From assembly GCF_040954835.1 (NCBI RefSeq), contig NC_090711.1:6083501-6147500 (forward strand): a DNA stretch of 64,000 nt, read 5' to 3'. Source of the DNA: Lepisosteus oculatus (lineage: Eukaryota > Chordata > Actinopteri > Semionotiformes > Lepisosteidae). The translations under genes and the position numbers were made by a program. Positions within the stretch are counted from its first letter, which is position 1, and every line of letters starts with the position of its first letter. The notes below the pieces were generated by a model. The model saw only the letters and a program-made list of their open reading frames with translations. It was not told where the DNA came from and made no database searches. Of this stretch, positions 1 through 14,200 are shown piece by piece.

Positions 1-2100
1 TTTAATGAACAGTAAGCTAACATGGTTGCATATCAAACAGAACAGTTAAAATGGTACAACCCATAATAAGTTTTTCATTAAGCCTTATTCAAAGACTCCA
101 CAATGGATCTCAGCACTGTTTCTTTGAGGAAAACAGATTTCTAAAAAGAAAGTGCAGGATAAGGAAATGAGAAATGACCCTATTTATCTGGTACTTGTGG
201 CCCAAGTTATTAAGAGTATCAAAATCTAATACATTGCTGTGACGCCTGGTTCTACGATTGGTTTATGGATTGTGATATGAAAGTCCTTCTAGATTCAAGA
301 GGGTGATACAGTTCAAGGCCGAATGATGAAGAACAATATTATACTACTGAAGATACTCAAGGTATGTGTTAGCACATTTGTTATTAGCTGTCGGAAACAC
401 TGAAGTGCTCACCTCACTACTGTCCCTTTTCTGAAGTAGGGAGCAGGGGGTTAATAAACACAGATAGCTATAAAAGTACTGACAGCACAGTGAGGTTGAT
501 GGTCCATGGCTGACTGCACTGACCATCTAGAGCTGCTGGGAAGTCTCTCCTGCTTGGTAAACACAGCCTAGTGATCTGAAACCAGCCACCTTGAATTGCT
601 ACACTTTCTTCCCTGGATGTCAAAAAGCCACTACCTGTCATCTAAACCCATCATCAAAAGTGCCAAAGGACTTTGGCATGCTTTGCCATGCTTCCAAATC
701 AAGAAAAATATTTTTGAAACTTTGGATTTGTATGGACAAGATACATCAACCAAAAGTACCAAAACGTTATGAAGGAGATTACATTATTGAATCCATTATA
801 CACTGACCAATGCTGTTCTTTACAACACGCATTTGTTGTTTTTTTCTGTATGTATGCATCGATATGCAGACGTGAGTATCAAATGCAAATGGCCTCTTCC
901 CTCTACTTGTGCAATAAAATGGGGTTACAATAGTTTAACATTCATTAAATTTCCAAGGATTTTTGTTTTGCATTCTGCTATGTTCAACAAATGTGGATTA
1001 AAGGGTTTATTGTTGTTTTCAAAGCCCATATTTTTTGTAATTGGCCACAAGCACACATATAATAACATAACAGTTTCAAACGCTTCACTTAAGACTTAAT
1101 GCTCAGATGCCTGGTCCCAAGGCAATCATAAAATTAAATTAGTTTAGCTACAATCTTTATTTAATAATATAGGATGTTAGATTAGAACAAAAAAAAATGT
1201 TTTCACAAGATCTACTGTTTCCATGCCTTCAATTCACTTATGGATTCAACGTTAATTAGGATGAACATTGAAATGGACAGGTGAGTAAACCTCATTCGCT
1301 ATACTTAATCTTAATATGCAGGTTAATTAATTCTTTTATCAGAATTGTGGGTCTAATATTCATAAGCCATTTTGCAGGAATTAAATAAATTCTTATCCAT
1401 TATTTACCATCTTTAATTGGGCTGTTCGTTTTAATTTTACAGCTTTAAATCCATAATGCCTATACTAAGAATAACCTGATATATCATCTTGAGGAGAACG
1501 AATTGAAATTAATGGCCGGAACAGCCATTGACATCATTGTTTATCCTCCTTTGGTGTGATCAATACACCCTATAATTCATTGGTTCTGCTGTTCTGCATA
1601 TAATATCTCTCTTTTTTAAAATCAGTATTAGTGGATATATTTATGACTGGATTATTTACAGGACATGTCTGTGACCTTCACATTATGGATAATACAATAC
1701 ACACTGTACTTTTAATTTAGTCCTGCTTCACACATTTAAGATCTGGTCTTCTCTATGTATCACGGAGCGTTTTTTGCTCTCATTACTGAAGTATGATCAC
1801 AGACCATTCATTTCAGGGGTCTTGCCAGGCTCTAGTATAAGGGAGAACTAGACTTGCACACTGGGCTGGTTGATTTGTAAGCATCCCCATGTGCAGTGGC
1901 CTAAGTATTTTCAAGGGCCATGGTAACATATTTAGCAACATTCATAAATGAAATAAAAGGTATAAATAAAATAATATGTAATCATGGGGCAATATAGAAT
2001 AAACTGCAAACTATGCTTTCAAAGTTTTGAAGAGAGCTGCACACAACAGCAGCAACATGGTTGCACTGAGGTTAGGATTGTTCCCCTTGTGTTTACATGG
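1..2100. other. AT-rich non-coding DNA, no gene seen
   Basis: I see no exon with protein-like reading and good splice sites, no RNA gene and no clear repeat. Open frames here are short, low in complexity and begin or end in AT-rich sequence. If the minus-strand gene starting near 17.85 kb runs leftward, this stretch is probably inside it or downstream of it. Confidence 0.5.
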
Positions 2101-2104
2101 CTCT

Positions 2105-2330
2105 CCTCTGGGGGCTCTGCTTTCCTCCCACAGTCCAAAAACATGTTGGTAGGTTAATCGGTTCTGGGAAAACTGGGCCGAGGTGTGATTGTGTATGGGT
2201 CTGTGTGTGTGCCCTGAGATCGACTGGCTTCCTGTCCAGGGTGTATCCTTGCTTGCTGGGATAGGCTCAGGCTCCCCCCTGGTGCCGAATGGGAAGATGT
2301 GTTTAGGAAATTAAGGGATGAGAATGTGTA
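2105..2330 (+). repeat. Degenerate tRNA-derived SINE (body and tail part)
   Basis: The order of motifs matches a widespread fish SINE body: a CCTCCCACAGTCCAAAAACATG-like block, then 'aggttaatcggttctggg', a TG-rich 'tctgtgtgtgtgccctgag' block, then 'gactggcttcctgtccaggg' and 'gcttgctgggataggctc'. The 5' tRNA-like head is absent or unrecognisable, so this is a truncated copy. A fuller relative lies at 33,512-33,795 and shares the same block order. Family membership is from memory of fish SINE sequences and was not searched. Confidence 0.6.
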
Positions 2331-2586
2331 ATCAGTATATATTGGAAGGTTATTTTAATTAGAATCACTGAGTACATTAAGTAAACAATCTGAACAACTG
2401 CTTTAGCCTTTATTTTAGTAGGATGGCATTTCAATAAATAAAGGCAAGTTTACTGATTACTCCTAGAGCTTCTTTTTGTATAGATCAATTTCTCTTTAAA
2501 GGAGATTTTTACATGGGCATGTTATTTTCTCTAGTGAAAAGCATGAGATGACTCCACTTTGGTAGACCAATACTAGGGAAGCAGGA

Positions 2587-2692
2587 ATTTCCACAATGGA
2601 GGACAACCCCACTAGTGAACTCTACAATGGACAAACACTACCCTAGTGGACTTTACATTGAACAAACAGCACCCTAGTGGACTCCACAGTGG
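2587..2692 (+). repeat. Minisatellite, about 31-bp unit, 3 or more degenerate copies
   Basis: Three consecutive units read roughly 'ctctacaatggacaaacac' followed by 'taccctagtgga', with substitutions such as 'ctttacattgaacaaacag' in the next copy. Period is 31-32 bp. No coding meaning is apparent. Confidence 0.7.
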
Positions 2693-2699
2693 AGAACTG

Positions 2700-5600
2700 C
2701 AACTAGACAGCTCCTATGGAAGCTCAGCAAAGACAGTGAAACAAACAGACATAGGCTTTGTAATGATTTTTCTCATAGGTTTCATGTTGAGGGAGTTGAG
2801 TCCTGGTCTATCACAAAGAACCAGAGTTCAGGGGTCAAATCAGATTCTGAATCATCCTAATGCACCCGTGACAATGAAGTTCAAGTCTGATTTTCTGAAG
2901 GGAAAAGTCATGAGGAAGAGCTTTTCATTTCTTTGACAATAAAGGAAGCTGTGAAAAAAATCCATGTTGTCATGGCTACAGCATCAGCCTAAAGATGTCT
3001 TGGCTGTGCAAATGTGAAAAGTCGTTTGGAAATAGGACAACTGAACAATATCTATGTACAGGGGAATTATGTTGACAAATAGTTGTAACAGGATACAAAT
3101 TTATTCGGGCCTTAAGGATGTAATTTTTTATAGCCATCTTAATTGTTCCTAAAGCTTAATAGTATCCTTTTCTTTTTAAAAAATGTTTAAAAAACAGAAT
3201 ATTTTAAAGAATGAGACTTAAGAGAAGGTTTTTTTTTCCTACTACACCCCTTCTGAATGGCCTATATTTGATCACATTTTGTTTGTACAAAATAACTTCC
3301 GTTATTATTCAATTTCATAATACAAAATTTCATAAAACAAAAACCTGGAAAAAAGCTCAAACAACTCTTAAAATCCCTGAAACACCAAACAGTATTCCCT
3401 AGCTGCTGCACATCATTATGGCTGACTCTGGATTTACTATGAAGAAGATCTGAAGGCTCATTCGTAACACTCATTTGAAGCGTAAATATATTTTATCTTA
3501 AAAGAACAGTGGTAGGCTTTTAGCTACCATGGAATAAAGTACATTTAGAATCCAGAGGCTTGTCACTGTACATGGACCACTTTCCATTACAGAATGTGAG
3601 AGATTATGGGGTGAATCCTGAGGAAACAGTCCTCAAACACTTCCAGCCACCTACAACAGACTATCCCAAAAACTGCACCTCACTTAAAAACAGTGTCGTT
3701 GACTACGTGTCTGTCCTCACTCTGGCCCTGTCAACAAAAGAAGGGTCTTCTGGCTCTGTCTCCATTACCGTCCTCCAAGCTCTACATTTTTATTTCTCGA
3801 CACAAACAGTCACCAGAGAGTTTATTTTAAGCTCCGGTGACTTCTGGCAGGTGTTCCGACCCTTTTGAAAGTGTCAATGTCACTACAGTGCAGGTTATTG
3901 ATTTCTCCACTGTGCGCGATAAGGGGCAATGAGGAGTAAGCTCTTCCCATACTCTCAGCTGTGTCGGCACCTTTTTTATAGTCAGATCATTTTTTCAGCA
4001 AAGAGCATCATTAACAAAGGGACAGGATGAGTTCCTCGCAATCCAAAGGCAGTGGACGAAGTATCACAGGGTCCGAAGGAAAGAAATTTAGACCCGGCTT
4101 CTACCACTTCACCTCACTATTTTACAAGACTAGACAGCTGACAGATGATAAGTGCTGCATCTACAGGACTGTGAAACATAAACCACAGCTAAAATGGAAA
4201 CAACAGCCAGTGGAATCTTATCACTCCCTAAATGAGACTATTGATTAAAAAAAATTTGATTAAAACATTATGGGTGTTTCTATGGTCTTGAACATGGACA
4301 ACGCAAATTAGAAAAAAATCCAAATGCACCATCTAATAGCTCAGTGAATGATTGCTTTGATAAGTAAAATAGCATAAATGACCAGGGAGCTAAAGGAGAT
4401 GGGTTTACTACTTAATTATCAACCATATAATTGCTCATCAATTAGCACAGTGTTGTGTCTGGATCTTAAGTTAAAGATTGATATAGAGTTCATAAAAGGT
4501 TAATTTGCTTTTTACACTTACTGCTTATTACATTTCATGATTAATGCATAACTAACCGTGCTTTTCCATGGTCCCTGCCAAGATATTCAGACTACGGTAG
4601 TAAATACTATTTAATATATACCGAGCAGTAAATACCTAACCCTTGAAATTCAGAAAGTGGAAAAAGTGTATAACGAAACTTTTAATGTATCCAGAACCGG
4701 ATCACAATGCATCAAATTGTGTAATTTTTGCTATTGCAGGAGAAAAGATGTAACCAGAATGAAAGTCAATGGGAGGAAAGTGTGTCATGTGTTCATTTTT
4801 ATGGCATATAAAAAATAAAATAAAAACTAAAAGGGGGAAAGTAGCCAGTTTCCATCTGTAAGAAACAGAACAACCTCATCGAAGCACTTTTCATTCCACA
4901 TTCAAAATGTTTCAGTCCACAAATTTAATAGGTAAAAAGGTCAAACCTGGTAGTTATGAAAATCTAAATTTGCACAATGAGAGAATAGCATTTTGTTTGT
5001 ATAACTAAACCTGCCTGAATTGAATCTCCTGCCTCTGCCTATAAAGAATAGCATGCGAAATTAGTCTTCTCAGAGAAAATGTGGCACAGAATATAGTCAA
5101 ACACTGTTGCAATTTAGCAGAACAAAAGAGCTGAGATGAACAAACAAAAGCAAAATCTGGATGGCATGACACTTTCATAAAAATTGATTTGCTCTGGAAT
5201 GTAATTCTAAAAAAGACATAAAACATGATAAAACCATATTACCATTAATATTAACTTAAAACAAAAGGACAAAATAGAACCACTTGAGATTCCTTGTAAA
5301 ATGTTCAAATGAAAAATAAAAATGATTGGTGTCCTATAATTTGTGTCTCTTACCTAAACTAATCAGAGTTTGTATATACTGTAGCTGATTGTTTTTCCTA
5401 AATTTCATAACGTTGCAAATGCTTCTTCTTAAAGGAATGCTAAAAAGTTATTCATTTGATAATTTAACAGCATTGTAGCACTCTATACTTGGAAATTTTC
5501 AATATAATATATTACTATACTGTATGTACCTTGTTTGTGAGACACAAATGTAATTTTGTGAGAACAATGAAAGCAATAACAACTATGTATGAAATAAAAT

Positions 5601-7650
5601 CTACTGAATGTCTTGGCTTGTTTCTTCCGTTTTTTCTGATGCAGTAAATCTTTTAAATTTAAAGTTAATATCAAGCATTGGTAAAGTGGGACCATTTTTG
5701 TTTTGTTTGGTATCGACGTTTGATCTGACTATTTTCAGAACAGAGCTCAGGCAGGCAACTCTGCCCACTGAAGTCTGGAATAAGTAGTGATCGTGCAGTA
5801 AATGACACAGCCCAATGTCAGCATGATCTATGTGGTGTATCTTGAAAGATCCTTTGTTTCAATACTAACTGTAGGGAGGAAAGCAAATGATAAAAGGTCC
5901 CTCACTTTCCAATCAATACATATTATCATTGCATGCATTTAACAGGAAAAGGGGCTGAATTCACACACAGTTCAATACTGCTGTTTGTAACTTATCAGCT
6001 TCACCTTGATAAACCCAATTCCAATATTCACAGTAGACTAGTGGCTCAGCCCTTTTGGAGGACTCGTCCTTGGTTAGTTATTCAAAAAGGGAGGTGAACA
6101 TCAGGAGAGACATTTCCTGCTGTTCAATTGCTGGTATCTAAAAATGACTTCCACAGTCTGAACAATTCCTCATCCTTAACTCGAAAAAGGCTGTTATCAT
6201 GTCTGGCAATCTGTCAAACACATTTCTGTCAAAAGAGAGAAACTGAGACTCAGTGCTAACCCATTTATTTTCAACTTCAAACACCTACAAAAATCCACTC
6301 TCTGTAAACAATAACTCAAAATAAAAAAACAGAGACAGTTAGAATGTGTAGTTGAACTCCTAAATATGCCATTTTATACCAGAGGCCCACAGTGTCTGGA
6401 TTCTTTCATGTTTCCCTTTTAAAATGATCTGAGCAGGATTAATTTCTTTGCCTTTTTTGCAACAATAACGTGATAATGTGATAACATCTTTCTTTTTTTA
6501 TCACATTTTTAATGTGCGCATTAGAAACAAGTTAGAATGTCTACAACTTTCTTCCAACACATTTAATCAGTGCATTAATAATAACCTGTTTTATTACCAA
6601 GTGTTTCTGTTTTTCTGAGATAGCTCTTTTACACAGTTTTTCCTTTATGTTTTGCTGGACTGTTCAGGATTACAATCCCTCGGCCTTGCTGTGCAGGAAG
6701 ACCTGAAATTAGAATCCATGTCACTGAGGTGCACACTTCAAGAACGGATGAGTATACTCTGGGGGAGACAGCACAATGGAACAGAATCAGAGTGCCATTC
6801 AACTGACATGGACAACAGAATCATTCTGCCTCCCCTGTCACTGCTGCATATATCTCAAGGGCTTTTCACCAGTCAAGTGGAAATTTAAAAAAAAACTGAT
6901 TCAAAGAAACCCAACTGTTCTATATCAGGACGCTATTGAAACATTACAGGGATTTGCTCACAAAACCAGAAATGCTTGCAAGAATGACATGCGTTTTGGG
7001 ACCTGCTTTAGGTCACTTACAACGGGCCAATCCCTGGTTTTTATTATGTCGATTAAAAAAAAAAACTAATTTCATTTAGTCTCGGAATGATATTTAGTCT
7101 CCTCACACAAACTGTTAAAAGGGGAGGAAACGTGACAAATAATGGCACAGAAATAAATGTCTGTACCTTCCACCTCAGTTTGCAATAAAAATACAATCTT
7201 TCGCATATCATTGAATGGGTATATGTCATTTATGGTAAGAAACAAGTCTTCATTTCCCCCAGGAAACTATATCCAAGGCGGGACGAGAAATTGGGCAGGA
7301 TTTTAACCAGTGCTGGGGCTCTGTGCTAGACTCTACATAGTGCCAAGTAATGGCCTCATTCTTTGACCTTCAATTTGTCTGCCCTGTCAGCTCTGCTAAT
7401 TCCCCAGCTTCTTTTCACTTAAATCAGTTACTTCTGGACCACTTCCATTTACAGTCCTACCAGTGACTGGAGATGTGTGTATAGCATGTTTCATTAATGC
7501 AATGCGGCAGGAATCCATTTTAAAAAAACGAAGGCAAAGACAGAAAGGATATTTCTTATTTCTGGAAATGATAATGAACTTGTTCTCTGTGGAAACCTTA
7601 CCTACTCTAGTTACTTGTTTAGACATTGGATGACTGCAAGGACAATGCTG
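2700..7650. other. Non-coding DNA, no gene seen
   Basis: The stretch contains several open frames of 60-100 codons, but none has recognisable domains, biased composition or a convincing splice-site arrangement. I see no RNA gene and no clear mobile element. Homopolymer A and T runs are common. Confidence 0.45.
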
Positions 7651-7659
7651 TATTTATTC

Positions 7660-8200
7660 TTGTGTTGTGCAGATTAACAGCTAAATTAATTCGAGCTGAT
7701 CTCTCAGACACTCTCCGCCTTTCATTCAAAGCACTTTCCCTTCCTGTCTCTCTCTCTTTCTTTTTCTGACTTAATTGCTATGCTAGCAGTGCTGTGTGCA
7801 ATCCATTTTCACTAGGTCCGTGTTGTCTAAGAACAGAGCCAATTACCTTGAAATTTGTTGCAGGGCCTTGAGCTCCCAGGTAGCGGCCAGCCGTCAGCAA
7901 TTAAAAAAGAAAATTAAAGTGCCGTTTTAACACTTCGGTAACCCTCCTGGCAACGACTGTGCCAAACAATGCACACAAGCCAACTCTTCCCTCCCCTCCT
8001 GGTGCCCTGCCATTCCTTCTACCTCACAATTTCACCTGTGGTTCCATTCACATAACAGAAGACAAGTGGCTTTTGTGAACAAAATCCTCATTCCAGCAAA
8101 GCCACCACACTCCATAAACCAGCACCTCATCTGATTAAAGTGCTTGTCCATTCAGAGCAAAATAACGCGTCTGGGCTTAATTCACAAACTCCCGGGGGAG
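7660..8200. promoter_or_regulatory. Candidate conserved non-coding element
   Basis: Compared with the flanks this stretch is less repetitive and has more balanced base composition. It contains several AT-core homeodomain-like sites, for example around 7,900-7,920 where 'cagcaattaaaaaagaaa' is followed by 'attaaag', and a pyrimidine tract near 7,745-7,770. No reading frame stays open through it. Calling it a cis-regulatory element is inference from texture only. Confidence 0.25.
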
Positions 8201-11200
8201 AAGAAAGGGTCAAACCACAGCACTTTTCAATGAATGCTTGTTTCATGATAATGGTGATAAATACTTGAAAAGTTTGAGAGTTCAGAAGACCTTATTGCCT
8301 GGAAAAAAGTGGTTTAGATTGTGTTAAATGGCATGTCAAACTTTAACAGAAACAGAAAAGGTTTCTTTTTCAGCCACAGTTACAGTTATTCCCAAATTAT
8401 TGATGTAAAATGATCTGTGTAAATCAACATATGATAATCATTAATTTTTAAAGATACTATTTAATGAAATTATAATGTAATTGTTATCTAAAGTGTTTCA
8501 TTGCAAGGACTTTTAAAATGAATTTAAATTTAATGTAATTTGTCAAAGACAGAGTTAATCACCCCAGCATTTCTATCTAAACGAAATGAACTACATATCA
8601 GAAATCAGTTCAAGTATCCTTATGCATGATAATCTGACTTTACTCTAATTGCAGCCTCAATCCTTGAATCAATAAAATACTAAACCAGAAATAAGATACT
8701 TATACCTTTAGTGACTTACAGCAGTGAAACATATGCAGAGCAAACCAGCAGACAAAATTGTATCACATTTCAGTAGAGCATCAGTGCAGGCATACAGATT
8801 ATATGACCTTTACCATCTTCAATTTACAGGTGTTTATTGATGTGATAACCCTGTTGACATCTTATTGAATACAGTTTTATTTTCCAATCAGAAGGACAGA
8901 CTGTGTCATATTCCCTTAAAAAAATGCCAGATGCTCTTACTTCCTGTCCATTGCTTCCTTGACCTTAGAGTCTGCAATTTTGGATGTCGGAAGTGGCTTC
9001 TGATACTTAAAACTTTCCTTAAAATGATCTATAATAAACTTTTATGACACCGTTGTAATCTCTCCTTGCACTGAATTTTACCTTCTTTAATTCCAGTCAT
9101 TTTGCTCCAGAGCTGGGTGTGCCAGAATAAATTTTTTTTTCAGCTTCCTCTCTCCAGTAACTCTGTTAACATGTCCAGTGTTAATTAAGAACCTAACCCT
9201 CTTATGATCATTGGGTGTATTTAGATTTTCATGGTGGTTGCAAAGTGGAAATGAATATGTGACAGTATTCTCTTCCATCCAGGCCATTTTCAATTTTCTC
9301 TCTCAAATCTTACCACTGAAATTCTCATTGGACAGCCACCCTATAAACGAAATAATTAACAATAATCTTTTACTGAAAGACTGGAAACAAAACTGGAAAT
9401 CCTTAAAAAGAACCTGAAAAACCCTGAGAAAGGTCACAACTAAGAACCATTTGGTTAATCTCTCCCACCTAATAAGTACTTTACCTCTCTGTTTCACGAA
9501 AAATCCCAGTGAAAATATTACCAGGTTTAGAGTTATTCTTTTTCCTTCACAGGGAAAACCTGGTTAAAGTCAACATTTAAAAAAAAATTAAGCTTCTACT
9601 GGATTCTGTTAAACCGCCAGTAAGCAGAACCCTTCTCTCTGAACATTATAGTTCAAACCCATCCTCTGGCAAGGTTATAAATCCCTTTGTGTTGTAGGAA
9701 GAAGCCATCTTTCAAGTTGATATCAAAGTAAGGTCCTTGATATATCTGACATGAAGGAACCTAGCATACAGAAATGTGTAAAAGCAGGGCAGCTAACCCT
9801 CCTGGTCCTTGTCACAGCCAAATCCAACAGTGGCTGTCGGAAAACCAGGCATTGGTCTGGCTCTCCTAATCTAGTTGAGATTAACAGCAGCGCAGCCTTC
9901 TGAGACATTTCTGTGATCTGGCTATTCGCAATACATTCATCCTTAAAATGGCTGCTTTTTGTCCTCTTCTGTGCTTCACAAAATCATTGCTGGTTCACTT
10001 GGAGCATCACTTAGAATGTCCCTGATTATGATCAGTGGTGGAATACAGGGGTAATGTGTAGTTGTTGTCAGAAAGGTTAAAAGCATTATCTGAACTTTGG
10101 ACTCATTTCAACATGTAGCCCTTCCAATCACACTCAGAGTACTTTCATGCCACTAGCACTGTAATTTTATATTGCTAATTATAAATGAAGAAATGAGGAG
10201 CTGGTTGCAGCAAATGTTTCTACTGAGGCATTAAACCCAAACCAGTGCACATACAGTGACTAGAAAGAGGGCACAATGTGGTAAACATACTGTATGGAGG
10301 TTAAAGTATGGGAAATAGAATAAGAGAAAGTCAGAAGGAAACAAGGCATCACAAATACAGCTGCAGGCTCACATGTTCAGCGATCCATTTCTAAGAATCT
10401 CCTAAGAGGATCAATCACACATCTGTTCATACACTGCAAGAAGAAACAAGAAATGCAAAGACTTTTGTTGTGGAATAAAAATCAGCTTCAGAAATGACTG
10501 ATTATGACGCCTTACATAATTATCTTCAGTGCCTTTCCGTTTTCTCAGATTAATTAGCATTTACCTCAATAACTGTTAAACTAAATTATGTCATAATCAC
10601 TCACTGAAGCAACATAATTACATTACAATGATATAAAAATGGCTTTTCATATAAAAATGGCTTTTTATGATATAAAGAAACTGTTGCAATCTGAAGATCT
10701 TCAAGGGATGAGACACATACTGTTCTATAATTATTAACTGTTTATATTGTTGTAACCAGTTGCATTAAAATATTCTTTATTGTACTTCTTATAATCAGAA
10801 ATGATCCCTCTTTTTTTCTTAACTCTTCATCACTTGGTAGTTCGTTCAATCATACATGATACACAGAAAATGTTGACAAACCAAAGTATGTCAATTCACT
10901 TCAAAACACATACAGTAGTAGCATGTGTTTTGAATAGCAATTGCACTGTAACAAAATAATGTGAATTTTACTGGGGTTTGGCATATACCTCAAACACATG
11001 TTCTAATGGAAAACATTACATATTAGAGGACAGTAAATAATGCAATATGTATCTAAAATCAGGGATGACAAAAAATGAGTTGAAAATGTGCCATATTCAA
11101 CCATTCCCTACAGTCAGGAGCTGTGTAACAAGAACAAAGCAACTGAAGTGTTTAGGGCAGAAGAAAAGGCTAGCCTGCTCAACCCATTTTTCATTCATGA

Positions 11201-14200
11201 AAACAGTATTTTCATCTTTTCTCTTTCTAAGGCCCTCTGTTCTCCCGAAATAATTAACAGTCCCTCTTTTCATGGATAACGCAGTATAAATATTCAGTTA
11301 TTCACCTCTTTTTTTTTTACACACTCTCTCTAGATTTTCTCCTTAATCCAAGTTCCCTACTGTAACGTGTGAACCATCCTGGAATTATCTTACGTAAAGA
11401 AATTATACATGAAATCTTTTCTAATCTTCAATAAAGTACCTGCAGTAAATTACACTAAAATCACACGAAGAGCAGGGTAAAGATCACAGAATGAGGACAG
11501 TAGAATACATACAGAAAGCAGAAAATACCATAAATGCTGATTGTTTATCTTCTGTTGCTCAATTAAGACAAGGAATTTCTGCTGGAATTTGACAAAATAC
11601 TGTGTCAAAGGCACATACCTTGTATGGATTTTTTAATATTTACTGAATGTTTCTGATTAAAGTTAATAAACTAATAAACTCAAAGCATTTCAAAGTTATT
11701 AAGTTACTATTATCAAACAAAGGCTTGAATACAATACATGTATTGTATGCCAATAAAAGGGCACAGATAAAACAACAGCATCATCCTCTATAATGCAGAA
11801 TATATTTAGGCAGAAAGGAGTACAGTTCCTCTTCATTCAACAACAATTTTTGTTTCAAAACACCTGTATTTAGTAAGAGCTCCGATTGTCATCTGCTCCT
11901 GCTCATATTTTAATCTATTATATACTACAAAGTCAACACTTTGATTTTGAATCACCATATTTGAAAATATTTATAGCTGTTTTTCTTGTTTTGTCTTTTT
12001 GTCCCTCTGAGGGTCTTTGCAGGAAATCAAAAAGCACTTCAGCGTTTATTTAAGAAGGAGCTCAAGTAAGAAAATAGCAAAAGCAGCTACTTTAAACATC
12101 AGTATTTCAGAATATTCCACTCACTCACGTGCAAAGTCCTTATTACCTTCAGAGCAAAGAGGTCAAGAATAATAAGTCCAGTTTGAAAGCAACATGTAAT
12201 TGCATTTGGAAATAATGTGACTTTGGTTTGAATGTGTTGAACAATGTGTTTTTAAATGCAAGGCAGCTATGATGTCCATCTGAAGTGCAGTTAGAATCAG
12301 AACACTATGGATGTATTAATATTGGAACACAAATGGAATAATGATCTATCTCAGGATCCCTGTTTAATTATAATAAAGCAGAACTACAAATTAGAGCACA
12401 AACGCTTCACTTGAAACAAATAGCTTACTACAGGTTAAAGTCTTTATGCTTAACGCTTGTTAGTTCTTTGAAAGCAGATCTGAATTTAGGCTATGCTGAA
12501 TTCTGATTTGTCTATGTTTTCAATTTCATTAAGAGCTTGTCAAAATGAATGAAGATCTTCAGACTAAACCCTGTGCCCCCAGGATAAGGCACCTCTTAAA
12601 AAGAGAAAAAGAAAGGAAAAAAGGGAGAAATTAGTTTAGCCCCACTATAACTGGCTCAGTTCATCTTTCTATTTGTTTAATTAGGATGAATGCTTCACTG
12701 AGTATCAATTTTTTTCAATAAAATGAAAAGTGGTTTAGAGGGAATAGAATAAAGAACACAGCAAGCTAACACGCTTTAAATCCACTAAGTTACATCAGAT
12801 CATTAATCAGAAAAAGCCCTCTAAAAAATTATGACTAATTAGCATCACTCGTTCAACATTTTTCCCTTCTTTCCTACTTGTCGCATATCTAATTGAAGAA
12901 GTGATGTTGCTCATGGCCTTGAGAGTTTCATAATGCAATGGGAAAGTAAAGAAGAGATACTCAAATCCTAAATGGGATTAGTGAAGTGGAATTAAGAGGC
13001 TGCAGCACTCAGTTGAAAATCTGGAGCTTAGGCAGCACAGTGTTTTTTCAAGTAATTATTCAAAACTCAACCATTGTGCACTGTTAATACCTTAACTAAA
13101 GAGAGACTACATTGGTTAAATCAATGATCACTCTGCTCCTTTTGGCAGCCCTTAATTCTTTAACAGAAGCTAAATGCAGTCTCTTGAGAATTAAGTTGAT
13201 TTATAGTGTATTGATTTTTCCCCTCTCGTGTTTAATCAATGTATTTAAGCCACAGAGAGCAAGCGGCAAATGTTTATCAGTAGCGCACTCTGTACCACAA
13301 AGACACAAGAATTTATCTATCACACCTTTATGTAAAGAGTTTTTTGTATTAAACCGAGAAGGGAAAATATGTATTAACCTACTGCACAAACGTTTCTATG
13401 CCCAGGACTCTAAAAAGGCAACTCAGTTTATGAGAAAACCATGTAACTGCATTGCATGACATAGAGAAACCAGCTCTCAGATTGTAAGGATCATGCACTG
13501 TTCAGATAGTTCCACCAATCTATATCAGCCACTTCAAGGTGTTTAAGCTGCAGTCAGCTTTCCGTCCTTTGCAAATCTTTCCTTTTTCTGAGCATCCCCA
13601 TCAAAGCATTTAAAAAATGTTCAGCTGAATAAGAAGAATGGCTAAACTGTTCCAGATGGAATTAATATCAATAATAATTTCAGACACTCCATCAAAACAT
13701 CTCTTCATTTCTTCAAGGATCCACAGATGTATTAAGCAGAAGTATGTGTGACTGAAAACAGAGTTTATCTCTTGATATGTCATCACGCATGGCAGCACTA
13801 TTATAGGTGCTGACAAAGATGAAGAGTGCTGTATTTTTCAAGATGTTCATAAATGGGAAAAAAGTGATGCTGTAAATCTGCGAGTGCAGGATTTTTATGA
13901 AGCTACTGGGATGGGGAATTGAGATCTAGCAGTTGGAATGGTCAAGATATGGATACTATTACTACAAGATCTGAGAGAGAGGTAGCACATGGTGTGGTCT
14001 AGTTTATTCCAACTTGATCTGCAGAACACAGAGGTGTTTTATAATACCATTACATTTCTATAAATAAAATGCATGATTAGATAATTCTGACAAGGTTGTA
14101 GGGTGTAAATGGAAACCAGGCACAACAGGACATGGATTACAGTAACATTCCTTCTAGCCGATGATAAAGGCCCCCAGACAAAAAAGGCTGGGCCTCTGTA

